Source: Candidula unifasciata (Eukaryota; Mollusca; Gastropoda; Stylommatophora; Geomitridae). Taken from it: a DNA stretch of 64,000 bases. Below, piece by piece: positions 30,292-40,494 of the stretch. Each line of letters begins with the position of its first letter. Positions within the stretch are counted from its first letter, which is position 1. The notes under the pieces are model-generated. The model saw only the letters and a list, made by a program, of their open reading frames with translations. It searched no databases and had not been told where the DNA came from. Location of the stretch: positions 63,596 through 127,595 of the forward strand of contig CAJHNH020001613.1 in the NCBI GenBank assembly GCA_905116865.2, written 5' to 3'. The position numbers were made by a program, and so were the translations under genes.

Positions 30292-31995
30292 AGACAATCA
30301 ACGACGGTCGAAACAGCTAAAGTAATGTCATAGAGCTTCAGTGTTCATCACGGTGACTATGGGTAAACCTGTTAATAGAGCATGTGGTATGTCATCTCAG
30401 ATGCTACTTATCCAATTTAGTAGGTCACTGCTCCCCTCATTCCATGGTGATCTGAACAGGCTGACTCAATAGACTGCTTCTCTTCTGGTTGATCTGGTAA
30501 GCACTGACACTCTTCATAAATGAGAACAAAGGAATTATGCTGGAGTCCAACAAAGCTCCTGAAGAAGGATTCCTTAGAGTGATGACACGGGTGGACTGCA
30601 ACAACTGTCTCTCAGCCACTGGAACTCACACAAGCTCCTGTCAAGTTGAAGTTATGGTGACAATAGGTAGGATTGGGGGATGGTAGTTGGTTGGACTGTG
30701 AATAGTTTGCCTGACTTCCAGAGGGGTATCATCCTGTCAGGAAGGAACTCAGAATTAGTATTCATCTTAAGAGTTACACAGCAAGCTCAATGTATTTCCC
30801 TCTACCCTTCTTAGTCACTCAGAGGATAACTTTCAGGAACAGGAGACAATTCCCCCTTCATTTGTAAGTCAGTACAAGAGATAGCAGACAAAGTCCATAG
30901 TGGAGATAGATAGACACTACTACACATAGATCATCCTCTCTCCACCTTCCCATCTACACCCACAGACATACATTCTATCTCGTTCTTACATGCATATTTT
31001 ATACCTCCACAATCTGCCCACTTTACACCCTGTGCTGATGTGCTAAAAATAACATCTGACGTCACAGCGCTTAGCTGGCTGAAGTGTGACCCAGTTAAAT
31101 ATGTCTGCTAATTGACACAAACTCTGTTGGCTGGTTAGAGAATAATTAACTTGCTGGGTTTGATATCTTTATAATGGTGTGGGTCAGGTAGGGCACAAAC
31201 TATTAGCCTGCGAAGGGAAAGGTTAGATTTTTGGGGCTTGGGTGTCTGGACACCAAGAACAGTCTAGTTCTGTGCTGTCACCCAGCTGAATCTTTCATCC
31301 CTGCAGCAGCGGCTAACTTTATAGAGACATATATCATGGTACTCGTAAACTATAATCAACTTACCCAAGCTTAGGAATCCTTCAAAGATTAAACTGGCAT
31401 TCTGAATGCGCCAAGATTTAATCAGAGAGGTGAAATACGTCTAGACGCCTAGGAAGTCTGGCAAAAAATGACCTCGCCTGATCTCGCTTGGTGTCTCTAG
31501 AGAAAAAGGTTCTGTCTAAGTACACCAAGGAGTAAAAAAGTTTCCAGGAATTCGGAATGTTATTCCAGAAAATATCTATCCCACAGTTGCAAGTTTGAAA
31601 ATGTAGACTTTTCACAACAACTATAGGGTATAGAAATATCTATTTCACCAGATAGAGGTATATATCAATATGAGGGACTATATACCCACCGGGCGGGTTT
31701 AAATTTGAAATGTGACCTGCCCTCTAGGGGCGTCAACGTCACGACGAGTCTACTGTGTAGGGTTTGGTTGATTCACTCCGTGACAATGGATCGTCGTAAA
31801 AGCCGATTAAATAGGGATGTTTCCTTTGAAGTCGGAATACATCTGCCAGAGAGGTCAGGAACAAACAGTCTGCACACACATAAGCTATTTTTGTAAAGCC
31901 ACTCTGCTTACACGCAACACGCAGGCCCTGGCACAAAGCCACAGCCCAAATGGACGAACAGCCAGGACTTTCCGCTGAAGTTTACAGCCAATGAA
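29757..31995 (+). repeat. SINE-E copy split by an LTR-like element
   Basis: The 5' part is 29757-29820 (TTGGGTTCCAGAGCCCCATT, CAAACAGACCCACTGCCT). The 3' part is 31786-31995 (GTCGTAAAAGCCGATTAAAT, AGGAACAAACAGTCTGCAC, GACGAACAGCCAGGACTTTC, CAGCCAATGAACAAAG), running straight into the AAG array. The 1965-bp element between them duplicated ATGGA. Confidence 0.8.
29821..31785 (+). mobile_element. Solo-LTR-like element, copy 1
   Basis: 1965 bp starting TGTCACATACC and ending CTCCGTGACA, that is TG...CA with short inverted ends TGTCAC/GTGACA. It is flanked by the 5-bp direct repeat ATGGA at 29816-29820 and 31786-31790, inside a SINE-E. It matches 51753-53736 in reverse across most of its length, for example CGTATTGGTCTAAGGGATA, GGAACTCAGAATTAGT, AGTGGAGATAGATAGACACT and GGGACTATATACC. 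TG...CA ends with a 5-bp duplication are the hallmark of LTR retrotransposons. No coding region is present, so a solo LTR is favoured; a DNA element with 5-bp duplications cannot be excluded. A (TA)n lies at 30220-30289. Confidence 0.75.
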
Positions 31996-32310
31996 CAAAG
32001 AAGAAGAAGAAGAAGAAGAAGAAGAAGAAGAAGAAGAAGAAGAAGAAGAAGAAGAAGAAGAAGAAGAAGAAGAAGAAGAAGAAGAAGAAGAAGAAGAAGA
32101 AGAAGAAGAAGAAGAAGAAGAAGAAGAAGAAGAAGAAGAAGAAGAAGAAGAAGAAGAAGAAGAAGAAGAAGAAGAAGAAGAAGAACAAAAACAAGAAGAA
32201 GAATAAGAAGAACAAGAAGAAGAACAAGAACAAGAACCAGAAGAAGAACAAGAAGAAGAACAAGAAGAACAAGAATAAGAACAAGAAGAAGAACAAGAAG
32301 AAGAAGACGA
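31996..32310. repeat. (AAG)n array at SINE-E tail
   Basis: Long AAG run with AAC-containing variants toward the right. It starts at the 3' end of the SINE-E, so it represents an expanded SINE tail. Confidence 0.95.
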
Positions 32311-32475
32311 CAATGACGATGCTCTTTTTGAAGGAAACTGTTCACCTAGTGGCGCATCGGGAATATGATGCCAGAGACTTATATTTGTAAAGATCCATCA
32401 ATATTCGATGATTGATGTGATCAACATATAACCCGCAGCCCCTCTTTCCCAGGGGAAAACAAGAGAAAGATTTGA

Positions 32476-32706
32476 TGTCTCAGTGGTGAAGTGGTAAAGC
32501 TTTTGCCTTGCGCTCTGTAGGTCGTGGGTTCGCTCCACAGCTGCTGCGCTCTTCGGTTCACTAATGCAGTTTATACAGAGATCACTGCTGATCGTCGACG
32601 GAGCTACAGAGTTCGTTCTCTGTGCGATGTTCTCGGCCGGCGGAGAGAGACTGAGCCATATGGGTGCAATGAATTCGATCCTCTGGACTTCAACCTTTAA
32701 CTGTAG
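32476..32706 (+). repeat. SINE-G copy with intact head
   Basis: tRNA-like head CTCAGTGGTGAAGTGGTAAA and GGTCGTGGGTTCGCTCCAC (B box GGGTTCGCTCC). The body follows: ACGGAGCTACAGAGTTCGTT, CTGTGCGATGTTCTCG, GGAGAGAGACTGAGCC and GTGCAATGAATTCGATCC. It fixes the orientation of the family. Confidence 0.75.
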
Positions 32707-32794
32707 AAGAGGATACTCATTTTATGCTGGGTCCACCTCGAAACCACCGGCATTGTTAAAGGTGAATAAAAACTCCACAACGGAAGCATGCACA

Positions 32795-33015
32795 GCAGGA
32801 ATCTACCGATGCGAAACAGGATTGCGCGGTGACCGGCTGACGAACTCATTGAGGTCCGGGTTCACTACCGGTGGTAGGCAGAAAAGCCACATTTCTCCCA
32901 GATTTACAGTATTTACAATGGAATCAAGGCCGAAAGGTTGCCTAATTCATAATACCAAGCCTAAGGGTTAACAACTCATGGCTTCTGGATACTAAAACAA
33001 ACAAACAAACAACAA
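32795..33015 (+). repeat. SINE-B copy
   Basis: GGTGACCGGCTGACGAACTC, GGTCCGGGTTCACTACC, GGCAGAAAAGCCACATTTCT, AGGGTTAACAACTCATGGC and an AAAC-repeat tail. The A-box region is degenerate. Confidence 0.75.
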
Positions 33016-33283
33016 CTGTTTTGGCCTTTTTGCCTCGCTAGACAATCTCGGGAAACTGGCCGAATTGAGTCATGAAAAAGAAGAAGAAGAAACTACCCGG
33101 TACTCATTCTACGCTGGGCCAACATTGTAACCATTGCCTAATGTTAGTGGGGAAGACAGCATACTTGGAGTAGATTCGAAACTAAGACGCTTACGCGGCT
33201 CCCATGACATTTAATAGTACCCATGTTAGGCCAGACAGCCTTGAGATGCCATGATGACATGCTTTTCGACAATCTTGAACATG

Positions 33284-33515
33284 GGTGTGGCGTAGCTGTT
33301 AGATGATAGCCTGCCGATCCGAGGGTCATGGGATCAAATCCGAACGGATCCGGCCTTTTTTCCCTCGAAAAACTACTTTGGCTCTCAGGTTGAATGAGCC
33401 TTAAATGGTGCCAGGTAAAGTCACGGGAAGTAAAGATGGCTGGCGTAATGTTAAGCACATAACTCATCAAGTGTCGACTGGTCCATAGAATAAAGATCTA
33501 GCACTATAAGTCCAA
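33284..33515 (+). repeat. SINE-J copy (first of a tandem pair)
   Basis: GTGTGGCGTAGCTGTTAGAT head, CCGATCCGAGGGTCATGGG, CTTTGGCTCTCAGGTTGAAT, GGCTGGCGTAATGTTAAGCA and AAGTGTCGACTGGTCCAT. The next copy starts within about 10 bp. Confidence 0.75.
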
Positions 33516-33520
33516 AGGAG

Positions 33521-33797
33521 AAGCCGTGGACTAGCTGCTAGACGCTAGCCTGCGGATCGGAAGGTCGTAGGTTCGGATCCTAATAGGCGCCGGACTTTTT
33601 TTTTTAAAGTGGCCTTGGCTACCAGTTCGACCCATCCTTGAGTGGGTACCGGGTACAGTCCTGAGAAGTAAATCGGTCGGCGTGATATTGACAACAGCAT
33701 CCAGCAAGTGTCGATTGGTCCGTAAAATATAGATATAGCCCTATATACCAATGCGCTTAAAGGCGTGAAAAAGAGACTTTGATTTTACTTTACTTTT
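33521..33797 (+). repeat. SINE-J copy (second of a tandem pair)
   Basis: GCCGTGGACTAGCTGCTAGA, GGTCGTAGGTTCGGATCC (B box), GGCCTTGGCTACCAGTTCGA, GAGTGGGTACCGGGTACAGT, GGTCGGCGTGATATTGAC and GTGTCGATTGGTCCGTAAAA. It continues into a tail array. Confidence 0.8.
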
Positions 33798-33960
33798 GCT
33801 ATATATCCAATAAATCTGGAGGGGTGGAAAAGGAGCCTTGCCTTTTCTTTACTTTTGCTATATATCCAATAAATCTGGAGGCGTGAAAGGGGTCCTTGAC
33901 TTTACTTTTGCCATATACCCAATAAAATTGGAGGCGTGGAAAAGGGTCTTTTAAACAGTG
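33798..33960 (+). repeat. Tandemly repeated SINE-J tail
   Basis: Three units begin at 33798, 33857 and about 33910 (GCTATATATCCAATAAATCTGGAGG, shown here in two pieces: GCTATATATCCAATA and AATCTGGAGG). Each contains a GGAAAAGG-like and CTTTACTTTTG block. The period is 53-59 bp. Confidence 0.8.
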
Positions 33961-34261
33961 ATTTGACCCTGGTCTGCAGATAACAGTGCAAACATTCATG
34001 CGACCACGTCTCCCGTCACACACAATAACTACTTTTATTGAAGCCAATATAGAATTGCTATTCTGAGAATGTGGGTCACAGAATACAAATGAAATTCAAA
34101 TTTTTCAATGAACGGACACCAAGCGCACAAGTACAGGACTAATGTATGCATCGACCTAGAGAAGTTGTTCTCAATTAGATAACCCCCGTAGACTTTCTGT
34201 TATTTTTCTAAGGTCAGCCACTGACCCTCTACTCTTTACTATTCACATATTACAGAGAGAA

Positions 34262-34470
<209 letters not shown>

Positions 34471-34519
34471 AGAGTGAATGTATATCAAAATGCCTTTTTT
34501 TCTTTAATTTCACCCTATC

Positions 34520-34690
34520 TCGAGTGCCCCTAGATGTCTTAGGGAATTCCCGGGAAAGTCCAATATTATAGGGGGTATTAAGGTGAGAAATGACACCGTT
34601 CAACAGTAACCCAAACACGACTCCCCCCTAGATATTGAGTTTTCCGGGGAATACCCTACAAACTCTCGGTGCCCCCGAGAGGGTTTAAAA
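34520..34690. mobile_element. Small MITE with TCCAATATTATAGGGG motif
   Basis: Imperfect inverted ends. The left arm contains GGGAATTCCCGGGAAAGTCC then AATATTATAGGGGG. The right arm in reverse contains GGGTATTCCCCGGAAAACTC then AATATCTAGGGGGG. Outer parts GTGCCCCTAGATG and, in reverse, CGGGGGCACC also pair. There is no coding capacity; the exact ends are uncertain. Confidence 0.55.
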
Positions 34691-34714
34691 TAAAATAAAT
34701 GAACCCATAATTCC

Positions 34715-35010
34715 TTCCGCCCCTCACCTCCTCTCCAGAACACAATAAAGAGGGCTGAGGGTTGTGTGTGTGTCTGTGTGTTTGATTTCACCCCACTAGG
34801 ACATCACACAAGCGATAAACACCCGATGACACAAAGTGCCACCATGTGGATGAGGATCACCCGTGAAGAGGTCCCAGAAACCGCGTTCAGCCATTATACC
34901 ATATTTATGGTCGGGCTATGTTGCTGTCCCTGGCAAGAGCCAGAGTAAGGCTTCGAATAACGAAAAATTGCATCCCACAAGGGGATGACTAATGCATTTA
35001 TTTTTGCAAA
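34715..35010 (+). repeat. SINE-D copy, extended form
   Basis: 5' module CCTCTCCAGAACACAATAAA then GAGGGCTGAGGGTTGTGTG. D core: AGGACATCACACAAGCGATA, CACCCGATGACACAAAGTGC, CATGTGGATGAGGATCACCC and GTTCAGCCATTATACCATAT. End: AATTGCATCCCACAAGGGGA. The same 5' module precedes the D copy at 42034. Confidence 0.8.
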
Positions 35011-35137
35011 AAGAACTCTCGTTCCACTGAAATAGGTTGGGACCCCGACTGGGAACTATTGACCTAGCGTACGTGTGGTCAGTGACTCATTTTGACGTCA
35101 CAGCAGTTGGCGAGGAGGGCGAGTGTATTATCACGTA

Positions 35138-35320
35138 GCTTCTTCTTCTTCTTCTTCTTCTTCTTCTTCGTCTGTGTCCGTGTTTAAAAAGGATAGCTGG
35201 TGTGGTTTGTTGTGGTTTACAGCTAGGTTGTGTTATCCTAGCTTTCGGTTTAACGCATCTCATTTTAGCAAATCCCTTATCTAGTCGCCTGTTTTAAATG
35301 ATAGTTAGCCCGTGTGGGAA
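35138..35320. repeat. (CTT)n followed by family F repeat
   Basis: A short (CTT)n at 35138-35170 is followed by GTGGTTTACAGCTAGGTTGT, TTATCCTAGC and TTAGCAAATCCCTTATCTAG. These correspond to GTGGTTAACAGCTAGTCTGC and TTAGCAACCCCTTTATTTAG at 40850-40975, also beside a (CTT)n array. Confidence 0.6.
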
Positions 35321-35504
35321 CCAGGGTCCAATTTTGGTGGACAGAAGAATGCAACCACACCCCCTTAACACTAGAGTTATTGATTTTAGTTATTTGCAAA
35401 ATTCATATTATTGAGCTCAAGTACCTATAGTTTGCCCACCCAACTGTTGGACTCATACCTATATGGACAACAACAAAAAGCAATCCGTGGAAAGGAACTA
35501 ACGA

Positions 35505-35600
35505 ACGAACTCTATCCAATATTATAGGGGTGTTTTGTTTTGAAAGAACCCTGACTAAATCTAACCCTGACACCCCTATAATATTAGACGTCACGGGAAA
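35505..35600. mobile_element. Short inverted-repeat element with AATATTATAGGGGTG motif
   Basis: CCAATATTATAGGGGTGTTT at 35516 pairs with GACACCCCTATAATATTAGA near 35568. The right side continues CGTCACGGGAAACTCC. The motif is shared with the MITEs at 34520 and 46233. Confidence 0.55.
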
Positions 35601-35699
35601 CTCCAGGACTCCTAGTGTTGGGGGGGGGGGGGGTGAATAACACCCCCCACCCATCAATTTTACACTGATTCCGCTAGGAAGCCTTTGGTCAATTATAAA

Positions 35700-35790
35700 A
35701 CCCCGCTGATAGGGATCCTAACTCAAGACCTTAGTTTCAAAAGGTTAGCGTCTAACCGCACCTTTACTATGGCTTCCTAGCATACGGTCC
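35700..35790 (-). repeat. SINE-J head fragment
   Basis: In reverse it gives GGAAGCCATAGTAAAGGTGC, GGTTAGACGCTAACC and a worn B-box region. The stretch 35791-36429 holds nothing else recognised. Confidence 0.45.
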
Positions 35791-36429
35791 ATTAAACACA
35801 CTGTGAAGTAGTGAAGTGTCCATTATCTTCCGTCATTCTGTCAATGACTTCGGCATATTCTTAGACATAAAACAGCCACACACATCGCACTCAGTTGCCC
35901 CACATTTCAAACTCTCACAGTTGGTGAATGGCATTTGACCCGAAATACCGGCGTGTCAAAGGTCAGCGGGCTGCAACTGTCTTGCACTGAAGTATGCGGC
36001 ATCATGCATTTGATACTTCCGGCTACTGCCGGTCAAAACCGGAACCAGGGTTTTTCCACCCAGCACTTGCGGATTGTTATCAACGTTCATTCAATCCTCC
36101 TTTCTGTGGAACACACACAGGGATGGGAAATGCAACAAATGACATTACGTCGGCAACACGAATTACAATAATCAACGGAAAAAAATTACCATAGCGTGCA
36201 GCGACATACATAGTTTATCAGCGGTTGCAACGACATTATTGTGATGATATAATTTGATGTAAAAGTTCCTGTGGGTATATATGCCCACTCGGGGAGTGGT
36301 TCTTTGATAAAGCATGCAGCGGCTTTTAAACTATGAACACTAGTCACTGATGGATTTGGGGCGTGCTTGTAGTTTGTCAACTCAAGGACTGCAGTTCTTG
36401 TTTAAGTAGAGGACTCTATTACACGTATC

Positions 36430-36640
36430 GGGCATATATGGCTAGACATTTATTTCATAGAGCGATCAGCACTCGGCACTCGGAAAGTGATGTAGTCACC
36501 GTGAGTTACTAAAGCGAGGTGGTTTGTTAAACATAATTGGAGCATCAAACATATATTGGTCGATCTGATACACCTGTGTTGGGATGGGGCGGAGAACCCG
36601 TTTTTACTTCCCAGAGTGTACTGGTACCCTACTGAGGACA
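36430..36640 (-). repeat. SINE-A/J copy interrupted by unrelated sequence
   Basis: Reverse body pieces: CGGGCATATATGGCTAGACA, CAGCACTCGGCACTCGGAAA, GTGATGTAGTCACCGTGAG, then about 95 bp of foreign sequence, then TTTTTACTTCCCAGAGTGTA and CTGGTACCCTACTGAGG. Confidence 0.55.
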
Positions 36641-36657
36641 GTCTTTTCTGTTATTTC

Positions 36658-36895
36658 ACATCACGTCGGCTTCGAGATTTGCTAGGGAAATCCCTAGAGC
36701 GTTCCGCATAGGATTGGTTGGGAGGGCATGGGGGCGGGGGGGGGGGGGGGGGATTAGGCTCAGTAGTCGTCGCTATTCATTTAACACCAGCCCTAACCCA
36801 CTAACCTCTCCACCCCCCCCCCCCCCCCCCCCCTGTCGGTACTATGGGACGGTCTGGGTATTTCCCTACCAAATCTTAAAGCCGGCGTGATGTGG
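36658..36895. mobile_element. Hairpin element with facing poly-G and poly-C tracts
   Basis: The left arm CATCACGTCGGCTTCGAGAT, GCTAGGGAAATCCC pairs with the right arm in reverse CATCACGCCGGCTTTAAGAT, GGTAGGGAAATACCC. Inside lie a long G run (about 36734-36752) and a long C run (about 36812-36833). It is probably a MITE; no target duplication is clear. Confidence 0.6.
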
Positions 36896-37057
36896 TGAAG
36901 TAACCGGCTATGACTACATCCGGCGGGATGACCACCTTCAGAATGACAATTCTCCTTACCGAAATCCTGTCAAGCCCTGTTCAACAGCGAGTTTATTTTA
37001 GGATCCCCGAGGGTTACAAAGTAGCCTGTAATCCAGACCAGGTAGAGATGTTAATAT

Positions 37058-37200
37058 GGGGTTTCTGTGGTTGAGTGGTTAAGCTGTGGGCCTGGCGCTC
37101 TGAAGGTCTATTCGCGAGTGCTGTTAATTGTTAAATAACCACGAGGTTACAGCGTTCGGGCTTTGCGCAGCATCGGATCATTCCCGGTGCACTGATCGAC
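37058..37200 (+). repeat. SINE-G copy, truncated
   Basis: Head TTTCTGTGGTTGAGTGGTTA, AGCTGTGGGCCTGGCGCTCT and GAAGGTCTATTCGCGAG, followed by a short diverged body. Confidence 0.5.
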
Positions 37201-37299
37201 TTTAAAATGATAAAACTCGTTTAAAAAAAAGTACTTCTAATACAGGAAACAACCTAACATTTGTAAAGTCGGTTCTGCTACTTGTGCTTTGTGAGATTA

Positions 37300-37530
37300 T
37301 TTTCCTCTTCTTCTCCTTATTCATTCTCCTCCTTCTTCTTCTCCTCCTCCTCTTTCTTCTTCTTCTTCTTTTTCTTCTTCTTATTCTCCTTCTTCTTCTT
37401 CTTCTTCTTACTTTTTCTTCTTCCCCCTTTCTTCTTCTTCTTCTTCTTACTTCTTCTTCTTATTCTTACTTCTTCTTCTAATTCTTCTTCTTCTTATTAT
37501 TATTATTATTATTATCATTCGTCTTCTTCT
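37300..37530. repeat. (CTT)n/(ATT)n array at SINE-E tail
   Basis: Interrupted CTT run passing into ATT. It abuts the tail end of the reverse SINE-E at 37538. Confidence 0.9.
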
Positions 37531-37537
37531 GCTTCTT

Positions 37538-37840
37538 CTTTGTTCACTGGCTGTAAGCTCTGGCGGAAAGTCCTGGTTGTTCGTCCATTTGGACTGGCGT
37601 TGTGTCAGGGCCTGAGTGTTGCGTGTACTTCCTTCTTCCGTTCTACCTGCCGCTCTGACAGATTTACTCAGACTTCTAAGGAAACACCCAATTAGTCGAC
37701 TCCTTTGACATGCTTGTTGGGGAGGTAGCGAATCTATTCTTGTTCTCCCACACAATGGGAATCGGAACCCACACGGGAAGATTCTCATCCGAATGGTGGG
37801 GCTTTGTATCACCAGGTGTTAGTCGTTCGTTCGGCGGTGC
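37538..37840 (-). repeat. SINE-E copy joined to a SINE-D-like module
   Basis: 37538-37770 is reverse SINE-E: TTCACTGGCTGTAAGCTC, GGCGGAAAGTCCTGGTTGTT, CATGCTTGTTGGGGAGGTAG, GGAACCCACACGGG. At 37770-37840, TTCTCATCCGAATGGTGGGG and TTTGTATCACCAGGTGTT match the SINE-D 5' core in reverse. Confidence 0.7.
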
Positions 37841-37984
37841 ACGTGGGGTTTAACGTCACTAACTCATTCACCTAACCATTATGCTTCCATTGTATACTTA
37901 CGATGATACGAGCTGCAGTATCATGTGACTACACGTTTATATGCTGCCTCGAACATCAAGAGTTCGAATTAACGTTGGTTCAGG

Positions 37985-38262
37985 AATCCTATTTTGGGAG
38001 AAAAAAAAAATAGACCGACTGTCTTCTCAACAAGCATTTCGTATGAGTCGACTTATTTGGGGACACCCTTTGATTTCGGAGTGCATCTGTCCGAGAGTAA
38101 GGGAACCAACCGTCTGCATAGAAATAAGCCAGACATGTAAAAGAGATGTGCACGCAAAATTCAAGTTTTGGAACAAGACTACTAAAGTCCAGAAGTGGAC
38201 GAATAACCAGAACTTTCCGCTGGAGTTTAGAGCCGATGAACCTAAAAAAAAAAAGAAGAAGA
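37985..38262 (+). repeat. SINE-E copy
   Basis: TAGACCGACTGTCTTCTCAA, CAAGCATTTCGTATGAGTCG, GAGTGCATCTGTCCGAGAG, GTCCAGAAGTGGACGAATAA, CAGAACTTTCCGCTGGAGTT and a short AAGAAG tail. Confidence 0.8.
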
Positions 38263-38659
38263 ATCTTGGTAGGGATGAATTTGTGTGTAGTAAAACCCCT
38301 TTACACGAATTCCCAAAAGATCGAATTTTTCAGTACTTTTGACAAATTAAACAATTCAAAATTTTAAAACAATAAAGGGCGGTACAATTGTCAGGTAGCT
38401 CGGGATAAAAGGATAACACGAAGGAGCGGACAGTCTGTTTGGTTAGGAACATAAAGGTAACATTCTGTCGCACTTACCCCAGTCTTAGCCAAACACATGG
38501 CGCAAATAAATCACACCACAAATATAACAGTAGACGGCTAACTCAACTTCGCTGCCGGCAGAAGGTTAAACGTGGTCGAGTTTCGCTTCTGCTGGCCGGA
38601 TACTAATAATAAACAAACATTCAAGCAGAGACCACCATTTTTCTCCGTTAGGACCTGAA

Positions 38660-38919
38660 CAGGGCTGCCAATGAGATTTTTAACAAATCCTAAGCTTAGC
38701 TGGTTAAAAAACCCAGCAATACAAAAACTAAGAACATTAAACAAAAACAAAAAACGCAAGACTGATAAAATGTACAAAATTTATAGTTACGAAACGAAAC
38801 ATTTACCTACTTTTATAAATGATATATTTTGGGGGAAAACCCTAGATTTCAAAATCTGAACCCAAGGCGTCCAATAAAAAGCCAGACCTGGGGGTAAAAA
38901 CCCATCATTGCCAGCCCTG
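38660..38919 (+). mobile_element. hAT-like MITE, family hAT-1, copy 2
   Basis: 260 bp with left end CAGGGCTGCCAATGA and right end in reverse CAGGGCTGGCAATGA, nearly perfect 15-bp inverted termini. The flanks GACCTGAA (38652-38659) and AACCTAAA (38920-38927) match at 6 of 8 positions. It is homologous to 1393-1635. Confidence 0.75.
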
Positions 38920-39109
38920 AACCTAAATCTACGACTTTCCAGTCCACCATGTAGTGTGAGAATGCAGCCAGATCAAGCTGTATGTGAGATTTAAAGAACG
39001 GCAGAAGAACATCTGAAAGGGAGGCGAGGATAAGACCAAGAAAGCGATGGATAAATGATGCAGCTGAAATCTTTATCATGTTTGTATAAACAAGGTTTTA
39101 CTGTGATTA

Positions 39110-39185
39110 ACTTAGGGCTCCCTGGTCGACCCAGACTTAGATGGGTCCCAGGATATGTCACATGAAGCAAAGGCTGCCAGCTCAG
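39110..39185 (+). repeat. SINE-A/J body fragment
   Basis: GGCTCCCTGGTCGACCCAGA, CTTAGATGGGTCCCAGGAT and GAAGCAAAGGCTGCC. Confidence 0.5.
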
Positions 39186-39282
39186 TAATAACAAAATTTA
39201 AATAATGACAATGAATGTGTAAAATGTTACTAATATATCTACGATGTACCAGAAATATAAATGTAAAGGTTAATAGTTAACG

Positions 39283-39525
39283 GATAAAGTCGAGAGGATT
39301 GACTACATTACATAGGGTTTTATCCCATATGAGTCGGTCTCTCTTATTAGAACGGCTAGGCGCCTGTCGAGAGCTTCACACAGTGCACGAACTCCCTAGC
39401 TGCGGTGAAGATCCCCAGAGTTCTCTATAGAAATTGCACTCAACTGAATGGGACAGTAGTAAAACGAACCCGAGACCTTCACAGTGCAAGGCAAACAGAT
39501 TGCCCACTTCGTATCGGAAACCCAC
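39283..39525 (-). repeat. SINE-G copy
   Basis: AAAGTCGAGAGGATTGACTA, ATGAGTCGGTCTCTCT, AGAGCTTCACACAGTGCACG, TATAGAAATTGCACTCAACT and CGGAAACCCAC. The minus-strand head has GGTCTCGGGTTCGTTTTAC. Confidence 0.7.
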
Positions 39526-39574
39526 ATTATTGTATCAGATCTACTTATATATTATGTTTGATGCTCCAGTTTGC

Positions 39575-39792
39575 CCGGCTCGTTAGCATAGCTGGTAAAA
39601 GCTGACTTCGCGGCGACTGGGTGACGAACTCATTGTGGTCCAGTTCACGCCCGGGGGTAGACAGAAAAGCCAGATTTCCTCCAGATTTACGGTACATATC
39701 ATGGAATCAAGGCCGAAGGGTTGCGATATCCATAGTACCGAGCCAAATGGTTAACAACTCATGGTTTCTGGATTAAAAGAAAAAAAATTCTC
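39575..39792 (+). repeat. SINE-B copy
   Basis: GGCTCGTTAGCATAGCTGGT (A box), GTGGTCCAGTTCACGCCC (B box, slightly changed), GACAGAAAAGCCAGATTTCC, ATATCCATAGTACCGAGCC and an A-rich tail. The region 39793-40494 holds nothing recognised. Confidence 0.8.
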
Positions 39793-40494
39793 AAATTTTC
39801 ATTTGTATTAACTACCTCGCTTTAGTGGTATATGCTATGGTGTATATCCTATATTTAGAGATTTTTCACTTCTGTAACCTCAAAACAAAGACACCCTCAG
39901 TCACCTGACCTTGTATGTAAACTTTAACAGACAAAATGCGGTTTACAGGTTGACAAAGAAAACGTTACTTGCTGACCGCGGGAAGTATGTCAAAGTTTTG
40001 TTCCGTCACCCGCCACTCTACTGTCCGGGAATTCGGTTACAGGAGTGGCTAGTTGGTGCTAGTCGCTGTATAAGAGGCTGGGGTTGGGAATGATATTTAC
40101 ATTTTCCCCACTCCCGGCGCGTGTTATCTGATTGTTGCATCATTCGGCTGGGTGGCCTCAATAAATAATTTAGGTCGGGTTTGAAACTTATGATTCGATA
40201 AAGAGGCAATAACGCACAATAGGTGCACCAGGAAAAAAATATGGATGCATACTTCTTTCCACTACTGTTTTCCTTATTAACGAATGTACGCCTTGTTGTA
40301 CTGTCTAATTGTTATTTACTTTGGCGTTCAGTAGATTTCTCTACATTCTATAAATAAACGATAGAGGAACTTTGTTTTCAAAGGATTAAGACATTCATTC
40401 TGTCCCTTTCTCTTGTTGTGGGTCAGTCAATGTTTTATCACACACTCCTGTATTTGTTATTTACTTCTGACATAGGTAGATTCTTCATTGTTTT

